DNA of 64,000 bases from NCBI GenBank assembly GCA_902826695.1, contig CADEFU010000001.1:297764-361763 (forward strand), in the 5' to 3' direction. Positions within the stretch are counted from its first letter, which is position 1; every line of letters starts with the position of its first letter. Below, one piece after another: positions 31,912-39,693 of this stretch. The notes beneath the pieces were generated by a model. That model was given only the letters and a program-made list of their open reading frames with translations. It had not been told where the DNA came from and did not search any database. The translations under genes and the position numbers were made by a program. Source of the stretch: an uncultured Alphaproteobacteria bacterium. GTDB taxonomy: Bacteria > Pseudomonadota > Alphaproteobacteria > Micropepsales > Micropepsaceae.

Positions 31912-33255
31912 TCAGCGTCGACCGTTAAGGGTCCGCACGGCCTCGTCGATGTCGGGCTGAAAGCGTTCGGCGGGTGTCTTCGGCGCGGCTGGCGCTTGGG
32001 TCGCGATATGCGGGGCGACGCCTGGGCCTTCGGGGATCGTGCCTTCGGCCATCGCGAACACTTCGTTCGAGAGCGTGAACGTCCATCCGTTGGGCAGCTT
32101 CTTTTCCAAAACGTCGGAGAGCGCGCCTTGGGTGGGCTGGCCGATCAACGTGGCGTTGGGCAGCGTGCGGAAGGCGACGGTCGCGGTCTCGCCGGCACTG
32201 ACCGTGTGCTCGCTGACGAGGACCGCGACCGGCTTCGTCAGGCGCAGCGGCGCGGTGGGCGAGAGCGAGACGGCGTAAGCCGGTGTTGCGGCGCGGTGGG
32301 CGCGCTTCGTGAACGCAGTGCCGGAGCGCGCTGCAAAGAGTCCCGCGAGTTCCAGCGAAACGGTGTCGTAGCCGCCCTGGTTGGTGCGCAGGTCGACGAT
32401 GACGCCGCGCATGTCCTTGAAGGCATGCGCGATCTCTTGGAAGACCTTGTGGGCGCTGGCGGCGTTGTCTTGCATCGTGACGTCGTCGTCCTCGAAGCCG
32501 CCCATGGCGAAGACGACGACGTAGCCGATCTTGTCCTTGAGTTCGCCGTACCAGACGCGGTTTCTCGCGATAGGCTTCGCGGGCTTGAGCAGCGGCGTGC
32601 CCGGTCCGGCGACGTAGTCCTTCAGTGCCCGTTGAAGACCTTTGCGCGTGGCGATCAGGCCGTCGGGACCGGGTGTCGTGGGTTCGGCCGAGCGTTCGGC
32701 TTTGAACGTCGTGTCGCCTGCGGTCAGCGAGACATGTGCGTCCTTCAACCGCGCGAGCATGGCTGAGAGGATTTCGAACAGTTGCTCCGGCGATTTGGCG
32801 GCGACTGCTTTCGGTCGAAACTCGGCCCGCAGCGCGTTCCAATCGACGTTGCGCGTGGCGAAGAAGGCGTATTGCTCGTCGAATGTGGTCCAAAGGTGGT
32901 CGAAGTTGCGCAGCGGGTCGCGATCTTCCGCTACCGCTTTGCAGTCGGCGGGCAGGGCGGCGAGCCGTGTTGCCCGTATGCGCGAGATACCGGGCAGAAG
33001 CACGGCTTCGTTGCCGCCGCGGGCGATGACGGCTCGACCGACCCACTCTGCCGCCTCGCGGCCTTCGAGGACGCCGTTGAGGAGGCAGGCGTGTTTCGTT
33101 TCGTCAAAGATCGTGAGCTTGGCCGCGCCGACGTCGAAGATGAAGCCGTAGCCGTCTGTTCGCCAGACACCGGCGGGGAGCGGCTGATGCGTTTCGGCGA
33201 AAAGCGCCGTTGCCGCAACGCACAGGGATGCTATGGCGGCCAGGATTGTGCGCAT
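31912..33255 (-). CDS. exported S41-family (C-terminal processing) peptidase
   Basis: A 447-residue exported protein: signal peptide (about 1-20), N-terminal domain (residues 25-160), then the S41 protease core with VIVDLRTNQGGYDTVSLEL, VAVLVSEHTVSAGETATVAF (Ser nucleophile in the SAGE motif) and the later strand LIGQPTQGALSD. S41 peptidases of the tricorn type cleave unfolded proteins with a Ser/Lys or Ser/His dyad; the SAGE-type site is as in the tricorn-core group. The ATG is at 33255. It is convergent with the DUF4359-like gene and divergent from an Lrp-type regulator 107 bases away. Confidence 0.88.
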   Translation of the reverse strand: MRTILAAIASLCVAATALFAETHQPLPAGVWRTDGYGFIFDVGAAKLTIFDETKHACLLNGVLEGREAAEWVGRAVIARGGNEAVLLPGISRIRATRLAALPADCKAVAEDRDPLRNFDHLWTTFDEQYAFFATRNVDWNALRAEFRPKAVAAKSPEQLFEILSAMLARLKDAHVSLTAGDTTFKAERSAEPTTPGPDGLIATRKGLQRALKDYVAGPGTPLLKPAKPIARNRVWYGELKDKIGYVVVFAMGGFEDDDVTMQDNAASAHKVFQEIAHAFKDMRGVIVDLRTNQGGYDTVSLELAGLFAARSGTAFTKRAHRAATPAYAVSLSPTAPLRLTKPVAVLVSEHTVSAGETATVAFRTLPNATLIGQPTQGALSDVLEKKLPNGWTFTLSNEVFAMAEGTIPEGPGVAPHIATQAPAAPKTPAERFQPDIDEAVRTLNGRR

Positions 33256-33362
33256 TACTCATTTACTCGTTGTCGGCTGCTCTGGCGTAGCACGGGCGGG
33301 CTTGCGCTTCATGGCGAAATTTGGTCATGAAGTGGCGAAATTCGCCGCAAAGAGATTCCACC

Positions 33363-33827
33363 ATGACGGTTGAACTGGACGACTTCGATCGGGCCATTCT
33401 GCGTGTCGTGCAGGAGAGCAACCTTTTCACGCATGCCGAGATCGGGGAACGGGTGAACCTATCGCCGTCGTCGGTGCGGCGGCGGTTGGCCACGTTGCGC
33501 GAAGCGGGGGTGATTGCGGCGGACGTTTCGATCGTGGATCCTGCTGTGCTCGGGCGCACGATCACGGTGATCGTGAGCGTGATGTTCGAGAAAGAAACCC
33601 CGGAGGCTTACGAGGCGTTCCGCAAGCGCATGCTGAAAGCGCCGGAGGTGAGCCAGTGCTACTCGGTCGCGGGGCCGGTGGACTTCGTGCTGATCTGCCA
33701 CGCCCGCGACCTCGCCGAACACGAGAAGTGGGCCGAGCGCGTGTTGATGGCCGACCCCGTGATCAAGCGCAGCACCAGCCAAGTCGTCTGGTCGCGCACG
33801 AAGTTTACGACGCGGATTGTGGTGTAG
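33363..33827 (+). CDS. Lrp/AsnC-family transcriptional regulator
   Basis: A 154-residue regulator. The N-terminal winged HTH (LDDFDRAILRVVQESNLFTH, then GERVNLSPSSVRRRLATLRE) is followed by a RAM effector-binding domain (VSIVDPAVLGRTITVIVSVM; KAPEVSQCYSVAGPVDFVLI). It usually binds amino acids and acts as a dimer to octamer. Targets unknown; the divergent S41 peptidase gene is the nearest candidate. The start is the ATG at 33363; the upstream in-frame ATG at 33321 adds non-conserved residues. Confidence 0.93.
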   Translation: MTVELDDFDRAILRVVQESNLFTHAEIGERVNLSPSSVRRRLATLREAGVIAADVSIVDPAVLGRTITVIVSVMFEKETPEAYEAFRKRMLKAPEVSQCYSVAGPVDFVLICHARDLAEHEKWAERVLMADPVIKRSTSQVVWSRTKFTTRIVV

Positions 33828-33831
33828 CTGG

Positions 33832-34251
33832 CTATGGCGCGAGGGCGTTCCATTCTTCTTCGCTGAGCGCATCCCAGACGAAGCACATGTAGTCGGCAGG
33901 ATGGGCGCCCTGTGCTTTCAGCGCGCTAAGGTGTGGTGCGAATGAGCTCAAGCCTTCTGCGAGAAAGTCGAAGCGGCTCTTGAGTTCGTCGAATAGCCGC
34001 CGGGACTCGTCGGCTGCGTGTCGGACTATCTCGTTCCAGGGCCGATTCCGTTCTACCTCTGGGCAGACACTCACCCAGTAGCACTCGCAAGTGCCGTCTG
34101 GGATTCGAAACTGCAACTGGCCTCCGAAGTTGAGGAGGTTGGCGGCGCGTGCCGCTTCGATCACGAGCGGTATGTCGTCGATCCGCCACGCGTACTCATT
34201 GCCGCGGAACGATGCCCGTTCAAGAATATGGTTCGGCAATCCTTTAGACAT
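33832..34251 (-). CDS. protein of unknown function
   Basis: A 139-residue soluble protein, MSKGLPNHILERASFRGNEY..., not recognised. It has a compact alpha/beta composition with several tryptophans (YAWRIDDIPLVIEAARAANL; CECYWVSVCPEVERNRPWNE; ends DALSEEEWNALAP). There is no signal peptide. The ATG start at 34251 is the only strong one. It is convergent with the Lrp-type gene (4 bases apart) and has no operon partner. Confidence 0.7.
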   Translation of the reverse strand: MSKGLPNHILERASFRGNEYAWRIDDIPLVIEAARAANLLNFGGQLQFRIPDGTCECYWVSVCPEVERNRPWNEIVRHAADESRRLFDELKSRFDFLAEGLSSFAPHLSALKAQGAHPADYMCFVWDALSEEEWNALAP

Positions 34252-34512
34252 ATTGCAGTCTCCCGCACGGCCGGATCATACAGAGCAGCTTGCACTTGCG
34301 TAATCGAGAAGGAGCATGCGCGAGATCTGACCGGCCCGTGCGCTCAGCCCGGCCCCAGCGCGGCTTCGGTATGAGCGCCGTCTAACGCTGCGCTTGCGAG
34401 TGAGGTGCGGTAGGCGTGCTCGTTACATCGTGTCCATACTTGAGATGCATCAAGGCCGCAGGCCTGGCGTTGGTCGACGGTCCCGGCACGCTATTCGATC
34501 TAGGTGAAAAAC
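34252..34512. promoter_or_regulatory. gene-free divergent promoter region
   Basis: About 260 bases between the unknown gene (minus) and the cytochrome b561 gene (plus). Apart from the FNR-like box at 34440-34453, I see no gene, no hairpin with a T-run and no repeat in it. Confidence 0.5.
34440..34453. promoter_or_regulatory. FNR/FixK-type box upstream of cytochrome b561
   Basis: TTGAGATGCATCAA differs at one position from TTGAT-N4-ATCAA. Its centre lies about 66 bases before the b561 start codon, a plausible activator position. The box suggests oxygen-responsive control of the b-type cytochrome. Confidence 0.6.
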
Positions 34513-35058
34513 ATGTCCGCTATGCATCGCTTGCGCGCCGTTCATGCGGCGCTGTTGGTTCTTGTCGTCGCGTCATACATCAGTGGCGAGTGGGGCGCCG
34601 TTCACTCATGGCTGGGCTACGGCGTCGCCGCCGTGATCCTCGTTCGGTTGGCACTGGTGTTCAGCGGGTTGCCTCAGCTTGGACTGTCGCGTTTCTATCC
34701 GCACTTCGCGGGACTGAAGTTGGACAATGTGGCGACGCATCCGGCGGTCAGCCGCATTTTGCTGGTCGCTATTGCGGTGTTGTTGCTCGGCACAGTGGCG
34801 ACGGGTATCGCGCTCGACGGCGGGCGCGTTTTCGGCTTTGCCGATCCGGCCGGCACCACTGCGATGTTCGAGGCTGAGGATGGCGACGAGGGGCGCGCCG
34901 ATGCCGAGGGAGAGGAAGGTCTGATGGGCGAAGCGCACGAGATGTTCGCGAATCTGTTGATGCTTTTGGTCGGCGTGCACGTCGCGTATCTCCTCGCGTT
35001 CAAGCGGCCGCTGGCGAAGTTCATGCTCTTCCTGGAGCGGGCCGGACAGGCAGGGTAG
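34513..35058 (+). CDS. cytochrome b561 family protein
   Basis: A 181-residue integral membrane protein from the ATG at 34513: four helices with histidines that can hold b-type haem (MHRLRAVHAALLVLVVASYI; GAVHSWLGYGVAAVILVRLA; EAHEMFANLLMLLVGVHVAY). An acidic insert (EDGDEGRADAEGEEGLMGEA) lies between helices 3 and 4. It likely transfers electrons between quinol and a soluble partner. The start is chosen by AGGTG six bases upstream of 34513; a GTG nine bases earlier is possible. An FNR-like site lies 60 bases upstream. No soluble cytochrome partner is adjacent. Confidence 0.85.
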   Translation: MSAMHRLRAVHAALLVLVVASYISGEWGAVHSWLGYGVAAVILVRLALVFSGLPQLGLSRFYPHFAGLKLDNVATHPAVSRILLVAIAVLLLGTVATGIALDGGRVFGFADPAGTTAMFEAEDGDEGRADAEGEEGLMGEAHEMFANLLMLLVGVHVAYLLAFKRPLAKFMLFLERAGQAG

Positions 35059-35131
35059 GCCTGCGTCACTTCGATGTTGTCCGGTGCCTCCGGGCGCGCA
35101 ATAGTCGCCACGACATTTATTGGAGGCGTTC

Positions 35132-37099
35132 GTGGATCGGCTGACTATCAGAGGTGATCGGTTTATCGACTCGGCTGGGCGCGAGGTGCTTTTGCGCGGG
35201 GTCAATCTTGGTGGTGACTGCAAGGTGCCCTTTCCGAGTGGGGGCACGAATTTTCCGTCCGACTTCTCCGATCATCGCACGGTCAGCTTCATCGGGCGGC
35301 CGTTTCCGCTTGCCGAGGCGGACGAGCATTTCTCGCGGTTGAAGAGTTGGGGGATGAACTGTCTCCGCCTGCTGACGACGTGGGAGGCGGTGGAGCATGC
35401 GGGGCCTGGGCAATACGACACGGCGTATCTCGACTATTTCGCCGAGATTGCGCGCAAGGCCGGCGAATATGGGCTCTATGTCTTCATCGACTTTCACCAG
35501 GACGTCTGGTCGCGCATGTCGGGCGGCGACGGTGCGCCGGGGTGGACGTTCGAGAAGGCGGGGCTCGACTTCACGACGTTTCACGCCTCGGGTGCCGCGC
35601 ATGTGATGCAGTACAAGTACGACTACGCGCGCGGCGGGCGTCAGGAAGACCGCTATCCGATGATGACGTGGGCGAACAACTATCGCATGCCGGCGAACGC
35701 GATCATGTGGACGCTGTTCTTCTGCGGCGACCTGTTCGTGCCCGACTTCAAGATCGACGGGCAGAGCGCGCAGGATTATCTGCAGAGCCATTATATCGGC
35801 GCGATGCGCGAGGTGGCCAAGCGCGTCAAGGGCATGCCCCATGTGCTGGGCTTCGATACGTTGAACGAGCCTAGCGACGGGTGGATCGGGCACGAGATGT
35901 CCTACCGCCACGTGGAGCGGACGGCGGAACATCCCTCGCCGGTGAGGCCGGGGCCGGCCTGGTCGCCGATCGATGGGTTGCTGGTTGCGCGCGGGGTTCC
36001 GCGGACGATCCCGGAGCTTGCGTTCGATCCGGCGCAGATGCGGGTCGGCATCGTGGGCGAGAAACAGGTGAACACCGACCGCGTGTCGATCTGGCGGGCG
36101 GGGGTCGAGTGTCCGTTCGAGAAGGCGGGCGCCTATCGGCTGACCGGCAACGGGCACGAGCTGCTGCGCGAGGATTTCTTCCAGACCGTCCGTGGGCGAA
36201 CGATCGATGCCGATCACGACGGCATGGCGCCGTTCTTCCAGCGCGTGGCGGCGGAGGTGCGCAAGATCGACAACGATTGGCTGATCTTCGCTGAGCTCGA
36301 CCCGTTCAAAGGCTTCACGGGTGAGGGCTTTCCGCAGGGCACGCCGGAGCGCACGGTGAATGCCAGCCACTGGTACGACATCGTTACGCTGGTCACCAAG
36401 ACGTTCATGTATCCGACGTCAATCAATCCGTTCACGATGAAGGCGCTGAACGGGCCGGCCGAGATCGAGGCGGGATATGCGGCGGCGCTGGGGCGCATCA
36501 AGCAAGCGTCGACGACGATCCCCGGCGGCGCGCCGACGCTGATCGGCGAGTTCGGGATTCCCTACGACCTCGACGGCTGTGCGGCCTATCAGGCGTGGGC
36601 CACAGGCGACCATTCGGCGGGTCCGTGGGAGAAGCACGTGATCGCGCTCGACCTCATGTACAACGCGATGGACACGCACCTCCTGAACTCGACGCAGTGG
36701 AACTATACCGCCTCGAACCGCAACGATGTGGCGTGCGGCGACGGTTGGAACCAGGAAGATCTTTCGGTGTTTTCGCGCGATCAGCAGGCGAACGCGGCCG
36801 ACATCAACTCAGGCGGCCGCGCCGTCGAAGGCTTCGTGCGGCCGTATGTGCGGCGAACGCAGGGGGCGCTGAAAGAGGTTAAGTTCGACCGGGCGAGCGG
36901 CGTGTTTACGTTCACGTTCGACGCCGATCCTTCGATTGGGGCCGCGACGGAGATCTATCTGCCGACCGTGCAGTATCCGGACGCGTTCGCGATTGCGGCA
37001 CCCGGGCTCGAGGTGATGCCCTCGCAGACGTCGCCGTGCGTCTTCCTGCGCGCGACGAAGCCCGGCGCGCACACGGTGACGATCAAGCGGGCTAGGTGA
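35132..37099 (+). CDS. glycoside hydrolase family 5, endoglycoceramidase-like
   Basis: A 655-residue glycoside hydrolase. The (beta/alpha)8 core starts at RGDRFIDSAGREVLLRGVNL, with VFIDFHQDVWSRMSGG, the acid/base Glu246 in LGFDTLNEPSDG, and the nucleophile Glu473 in TLIGEFGIPYDLDG. A C-terminal beta domain (about 570-655) is typical of endoglycoceramidases and steryl-glycosidases of GH5. It would cleave between the sugar and the ceramide or sterol. The GTG start at 35132 is favoured by GGAGG six bases before it. There is no signal peptide, so the enzyme would be cytoplasmic and act on internal glycolipid. Confidence 0.88.
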   Translation: MDRLTIRGDRFIDSAGREVLLRGVNLGGDCKVPFPSGGTNFPSDFSDHRTVSFIGRPFPLAEADEHFSRLKSWGMNCLRLLTTWEAVEHAGPGQYDTAYLDYFAEIARKAGEYGLYVFIDFHQDVWSRMSGGDGAPGWTFEKAGLDFTTFHASGAAHVMQYKYDYARGGRQEDRYPMMTWANNYRMPANAIMWTLFFCGDLFVPDFKIDGQSAQDYLQSHYIGAMREVAKRVKGMPHVLGFDTLNEPSDGWIGHEMSYRHVERTAEHPSPVRPGPAWSPIDGLLVARGVPRTIPELAFDPAQMRVGIVGEKQVNTDRVSIWRAGVECPFEKAGAYRLTGNGHELLREDFFQTVRGRTIDADHDGMAPFFQRVAAEVRKIDNDWLIFAELDPFKGFTGEGFPQGTPERTVNASHWYDIVTLVTKTFMYPTSINPFTMKALNGPAEIEAGYAAALGRIKQASTTIPGGAPTLIGEFGIPYDLDGCAAYQAWATGDHSAGPWEKHVIALDLMYNAMDTHLLNSTQWNYTASNRNDVACGDGWNQEDLSVFSRDQQANAADINSGGRAVEGFVRPYVRRTQGALKEVKFDRASGVFTFTFDADPSIGAATEIYLPTVQYPDAFAIAAPGLEVMPSQTSPCVFLRATKPGAHTVTIKRAR

Positions 37100-37188
37100 G
37101 CCGCTGATCCGAATTGGCACAGGCGGCCTCACGGTTCGGTAATCGTGGGGCGGTAGGATTGCAGTCTCTGTGCTTGCGGGGGCGCGCG

Positions 37189-37365
37189 ATGAGAATCCTT
37201 CGAATGCTGATTGGGTGGGCGTTTATTGGCTGGTGCGTTTACGGCGGCATCTATTTGCCGGCACAGTACGGCGCTTACGGCAGCGAGGTTGAAGAGGAGC
37301 ACGCCAACACGTTCGGCGACTCCGGTGTCGGCCAGGATGACGTCGGCGAGTCGTTGGACGATTAA
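37189..37365 (+). CDS. small membrane-anchored peptide of unknown function
   Basis: A 58-residue peptide with an N-terminal hydrophobic helix (MLIGWAFIGWCVYGGIYLPA) and an acidic tail (EEEHANTFGDSGVGQDDVGE). It starts at the ATG at 37189 (frame open from 37114) and ends four bases into the convergent GNAT gene. Function unknown; the composition is coherent, but small size keeps confidence moderate. Confidence 0.5.
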   Translation: MRILRMLIGWAFIGWCVYGGIYLPAQYGAYGSEVEEEHANTFGDSGVGQDDVGESLDD

Positions 37366-37898
37366 GCGGCCGGGTGCCGCCGCCGCCAGGTTTCGCGCGT
37401 CAATTCGTGGACGAGGCAGTCGTCTTCATCGTTGAAGAGGCGGCGGCCGATGGGGGTGAATCCAAGGCGCTGGTAGAATTTGTGTGCGCGGGTGTTGCTG
37501 GCCAGCGGGTCGATGATGACGGCCGTGACATTCGCATCAGCGAAGCAGAGGTCGAGCGCTTGGCGCATCATTTGTTCGCCGTAGCCCTTGCCCAGATCGG
37601 ACGTATCGCCGATCCAGATATCGAGGGCGCGCAGGTTCGGCGCGATGTCGCCCCAGTAGTGTGTGGGCTCTAAGTGCGGGTCGATCATCTGCATCGCGCC
37701 GATAGGCCGGCCGTCGAGTTCGGCGATGTAGTAGCGCGAGACGTCGGATTGAGCTTCGAGTTCTTCCTCCCACACGATCCCTTCGAACGCGTTCTCAGCG
37801 TCGGGGTCGTCGGTGGTCGCGCTAATGACGTGAGGTTCTTCGTCCCACGTTTTCAGGATGGCGGTATCGGCGAGCGTCGCGGGGCGGAGCCGGATCAC
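37362..37898 (-). CDS. GNAT-family N-acetyltransferase
   Basis: A 178-residue acetyltransferase: [20 protein letters not shown] start, pantetheine-binding loop around [20 protein letters not shown], and C-terminal [15 protein letters not shown]. It is closest in layout to the AacA4/RimJ-like subfamily; the acceptor (aminoglycoside, protein N-terminus or small amine) cannot be told. The start is GTG at 37898, overlapping the MsrB stop (GTGA), so it is translationally coupled to msrB. Confidence 0.88.
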   Translation of the reverse strand: MIRLRPATLADTAILKTWDEEPHVISATTDDPDAENAFEGIVWEEELEAQSDVSRYYIAELDGRPIGAMQMIDPHLEPTHYWGDIAPNLRALDIWIGDTSDLGKGYGEQMMRQALDLCFADANVTAVIIDPLASNTRAHKFYQRLGFTPIGRRLFNDEDDCLVHELTRETWRRRHPAA

Positions 37899-38305
37899 GC
37901 CTTCTCCAGCTTCAGCGCGTGGCCGTTCATGCAGTAGCGCAGGCCCGTCGGCTTCGGGCCGTCAGGGAAGACGTGGCCCAAGTGCGCGTCGCAGCGTGCG
38001 CAGAGGATCTCCGTGCGGCGCGAGAAGAAGCTGTTGTCGGCTTTCTCGGCGACGGCGTCCTTGGCGATCGGGGCAAAGAAGCTGGGCCAGCCGGTGCCGG
38101 AGTCGAACTTGGTGTCGGAGGCGAACAGCGGCAGCCCGCAGCATTTGCAGGCGTAGGTGCCTTTCTCTTTCGAGTCGTGATACGGGCCCGTGAACGCGCG
38201 TTCGGTGCCGTGCTTGCGCGTGATGTGGAATTCTTCGGGCGTCAGCAGCGCGCGCCATTCGGCTTCGGTCTTCTTGATCTTTTCCACCTTCTCAACCTCC
38301 AACAT
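37895..38305 (-). CDS. msrB: peptide methionine (R)-S-oxide reductase
   Basis: A 136-residue MsrB that reduces methionine-R-sulfoxide in proteins with thioredoxin. The structural zinc site is two CxxC pairs (CKCCG and CARCDA), the catalytic Cys is in [12 protein letters not shown], and the TGWPSFFAP segment is conserved. There is no signal peptide, so it is cytoplasmic. The start is ATG at 38305. Its stop overlaps the start of the acetyltransferase gene. The repeat at 38305-38444 lies directly upstream and begins at this start codon, so it may carry or disturb the promoter. Confidence 0.95.
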   Translation of the reverse strand: MLEVEKVEKIKKTEAEWRALLTPEEFHITRKHGTERAFTGPYHDSKEKGTYACKCCGLPLFASDTKFDSGTGWPSFFAPIAKDAVAEKADNSFFSRRTEILCARCDAHLGHVFPDGPKPTGLRYCMNGHALKLEKA

Positions 38306-38444
38306 TGTCACCCCGGAAGACGGGAGCGAAGCGGACGAGACCCGGGACCTAGGGAAACCGCATGAGCCTGCCACGCCTGGGTCCCGGATCGTAAGCTGCG
38401 CCATGCTGCGTGGCAGCGGGCGTCGCCAACGTCCGGGATGACAA
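38305..38444. repeat. dispersed intergenic repeat with inverted ends
   Basis: A 140-base element bounded by TTGTCACCCCGG (38305-38316) and CCGGGATGACAA (38433-38444), inverted with one mismatch. A second inverted pair lies inside: CCCGGGACCTAGG (38341-38353) with CCTGGGTCCCGG (38376-38387). This is the TGTCATCCCGG...CCGGGATGACA layout common in alphaproteobacterial intergenic repeats. It sits just before msrB, and its first base is the start codon. Confidence 0.85.
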
Positions 38445-38494
38445 CATAGGGTGTGCGGGCCGCTTTGACAGCTATGGTTTCGATAACGCTCCGA

Positions 38495-38947
38495 TCACGG
38501 AAACACGAGGCCGATCGTTTCCGCCACGCACGCGGGGCGGTCTTGGCCTTGGATTTCGATCGTGTATTCGCTGGTGAGTTGCTTGCCGCCGGCCTTCGCT
38601 TCGACGCCGAGGACCTTGAGCTTTGCGCGGACCTTGGCGCCGACGGGCACCATGTTCGTGAAGCGGACTTTGTTCGAGCCGTAGTTGATGCCGCGGCTGA
38701 CGCCTTCGATGCGCATGATCTGAGCGCCAAGCCAAGGGATCAGCGAAAGCGTTAGATAGCCGTGCGCGATTGTGCCGCCCGTCGGCAGTTCGCGCTTGGC
38801 GCGTTCGACGTCGATGTGGATCCATTGGTGGTCGCCGGTCGCGTCGGCGAATTTGTTGACGCGGTCCTGGTCGATCGTCACCCATTCGGAGTGGCCGATT
38901 TCCTGGCCCACATAGTTTTCGAGTTCGGCGAATTTTACGACTTTCAT
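38495..38947 (-). CDS. MaoC/NodN-family hot-dog dehydratase
   Basis: A 150-residue hot-dog protein: hydratase-2 motif TGDHQWIHIDVERAKRELPT with the catalytic Asp/His pair, then GTIAHGYLTLSLIPWLGAQI and VRFTNMVPVGAKVRAKLKVL. Such proteins hydrate or dehydrate (R)-enoyl/3-hydroxyacyl-CoA, and NodN-like members have unknown substrates. The start is ATG at 38947. A ChaC-like gene and an acyl-CoA synthetase lie upstream on the same strand, all possibly one operon in acyl-CoA metabolism. Confidence 0.93.
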   Translation of the reverse strand: MKVVKFAELENYVGQEIGHSEWVTIDQDRVNKFADATGDHQWIHIDVERAKRELPTGGTIAHGYLTLSLIPWLGAQIMRIEGVSRGINYGSNKVRFTNMVPVGAKVRAKLKVLGVEAKAGGKQLTSEYTIEIQGQDRPACVAETIGLVFP

Positions 38948-38961
38948 AGGTCAAACGCTCC

Positions 38962-39693
38962 TTAAGTTGCTTGATCGGTGAGCGCGCGCACGCGCGCATG
39001 AATGTCTTCGATGTAGCGGTCTTTCAGGCCTGCGCCTTCGAGGGCTGCGACCGTGCGGAAGAGGTAGTCGCGGTTCGTGCCCAGGTGGCCTTCGGCCTTT
39101 GCGATACGGGCGGCTTTCTCGTCGTGAGCCAAGTTCGGCAAGTAACGCGGGTGCGCCTGGTTGATGATGAACGTCACGCCGCGTACGCGCCGCGCGCCCA
39201 AGTTGATATCGACCCAGGTCGGGATATAGGCGCCCGACAGCATCTCGCGCATCCAGAGGATGCGGCTTTCGCTTTCGACGTTTTCCGGCGCAATGCGGTG
39301 CGCGATGCCGGCGCACGCGCCGCCCGGGACGAGGCAGAGCATCAGGCCCGGGTTGTCGGGCATGCCACGGCCGAACATCAAGCGCATGCAAAACGAACGC
39401 TGAAATCCTTCGACATGCGCGGGCAGGCTTTGGTCGACGTGGATCGCCGGGTTCCACATCAGCGAGCCGTAGCCGAAGACCCAGAGCTCCGTGCCCTGCA
39501 CATGCTCGGCCATGATCTGGGCGCGCGAGGTTTCGCGTTCCTCTTCGGTGAGGAATTTCGCGTCGCCGAATTGGCTGGCCAACTGCGAGTAGGCGGCAAT
39601 GCGCTCAGGCGTGAAGTCGTTGCGCGCGAGTTGGCCGTCGGGACCGGAGGCTTTGAGCGGCGGCGTTGTGGCTTCAGACGATTTTTGAGTCAC
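38962..39693 (-). CDS. ChaC-like gamma-glutamylcyclotransferase
   Basis: A 243-residue protein of the ChaC family: WVFGYGSLMWNPAIHVDQSL (residues 71-90; ligand-binding YGSL), the conserved acid in FIINQAHPRYLPNLAHDEKA region and the ChaC tail DYLFRTVAALEGAGLKDRYI. The family degrades glutathione to 5-oxoproline and Cys-Gly. The N-terminal 60 residues are extra. It overlaps the 3' end of the acyl-CoA synthetase by 20 bases and the MaoC gene follows 14 bases downstream, so the three are co-transcribed. Confidence 0.9.
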   Translation of the reverse strand: MTQKSSEATTPPLKASGPDGQLARNDFTPERIAAYSQLASQFGDAKFLTEEERETSRAQIMAEHVQGTELWVFGYGSLMWNPAIHVDQSLPAHVEGFQRSFCMRLMFGRGMPDNPGLMLCLVPGGACAGIAHRIAPENVESESRILWMREMLSGAYIPTWVDINLGARRVRGVTFIINQAHPRYLPNLAHDEKAARIAKAEGHLGTNRDYLFRTVAALEGAGLKDRYIEDIHARVRALTDQAT

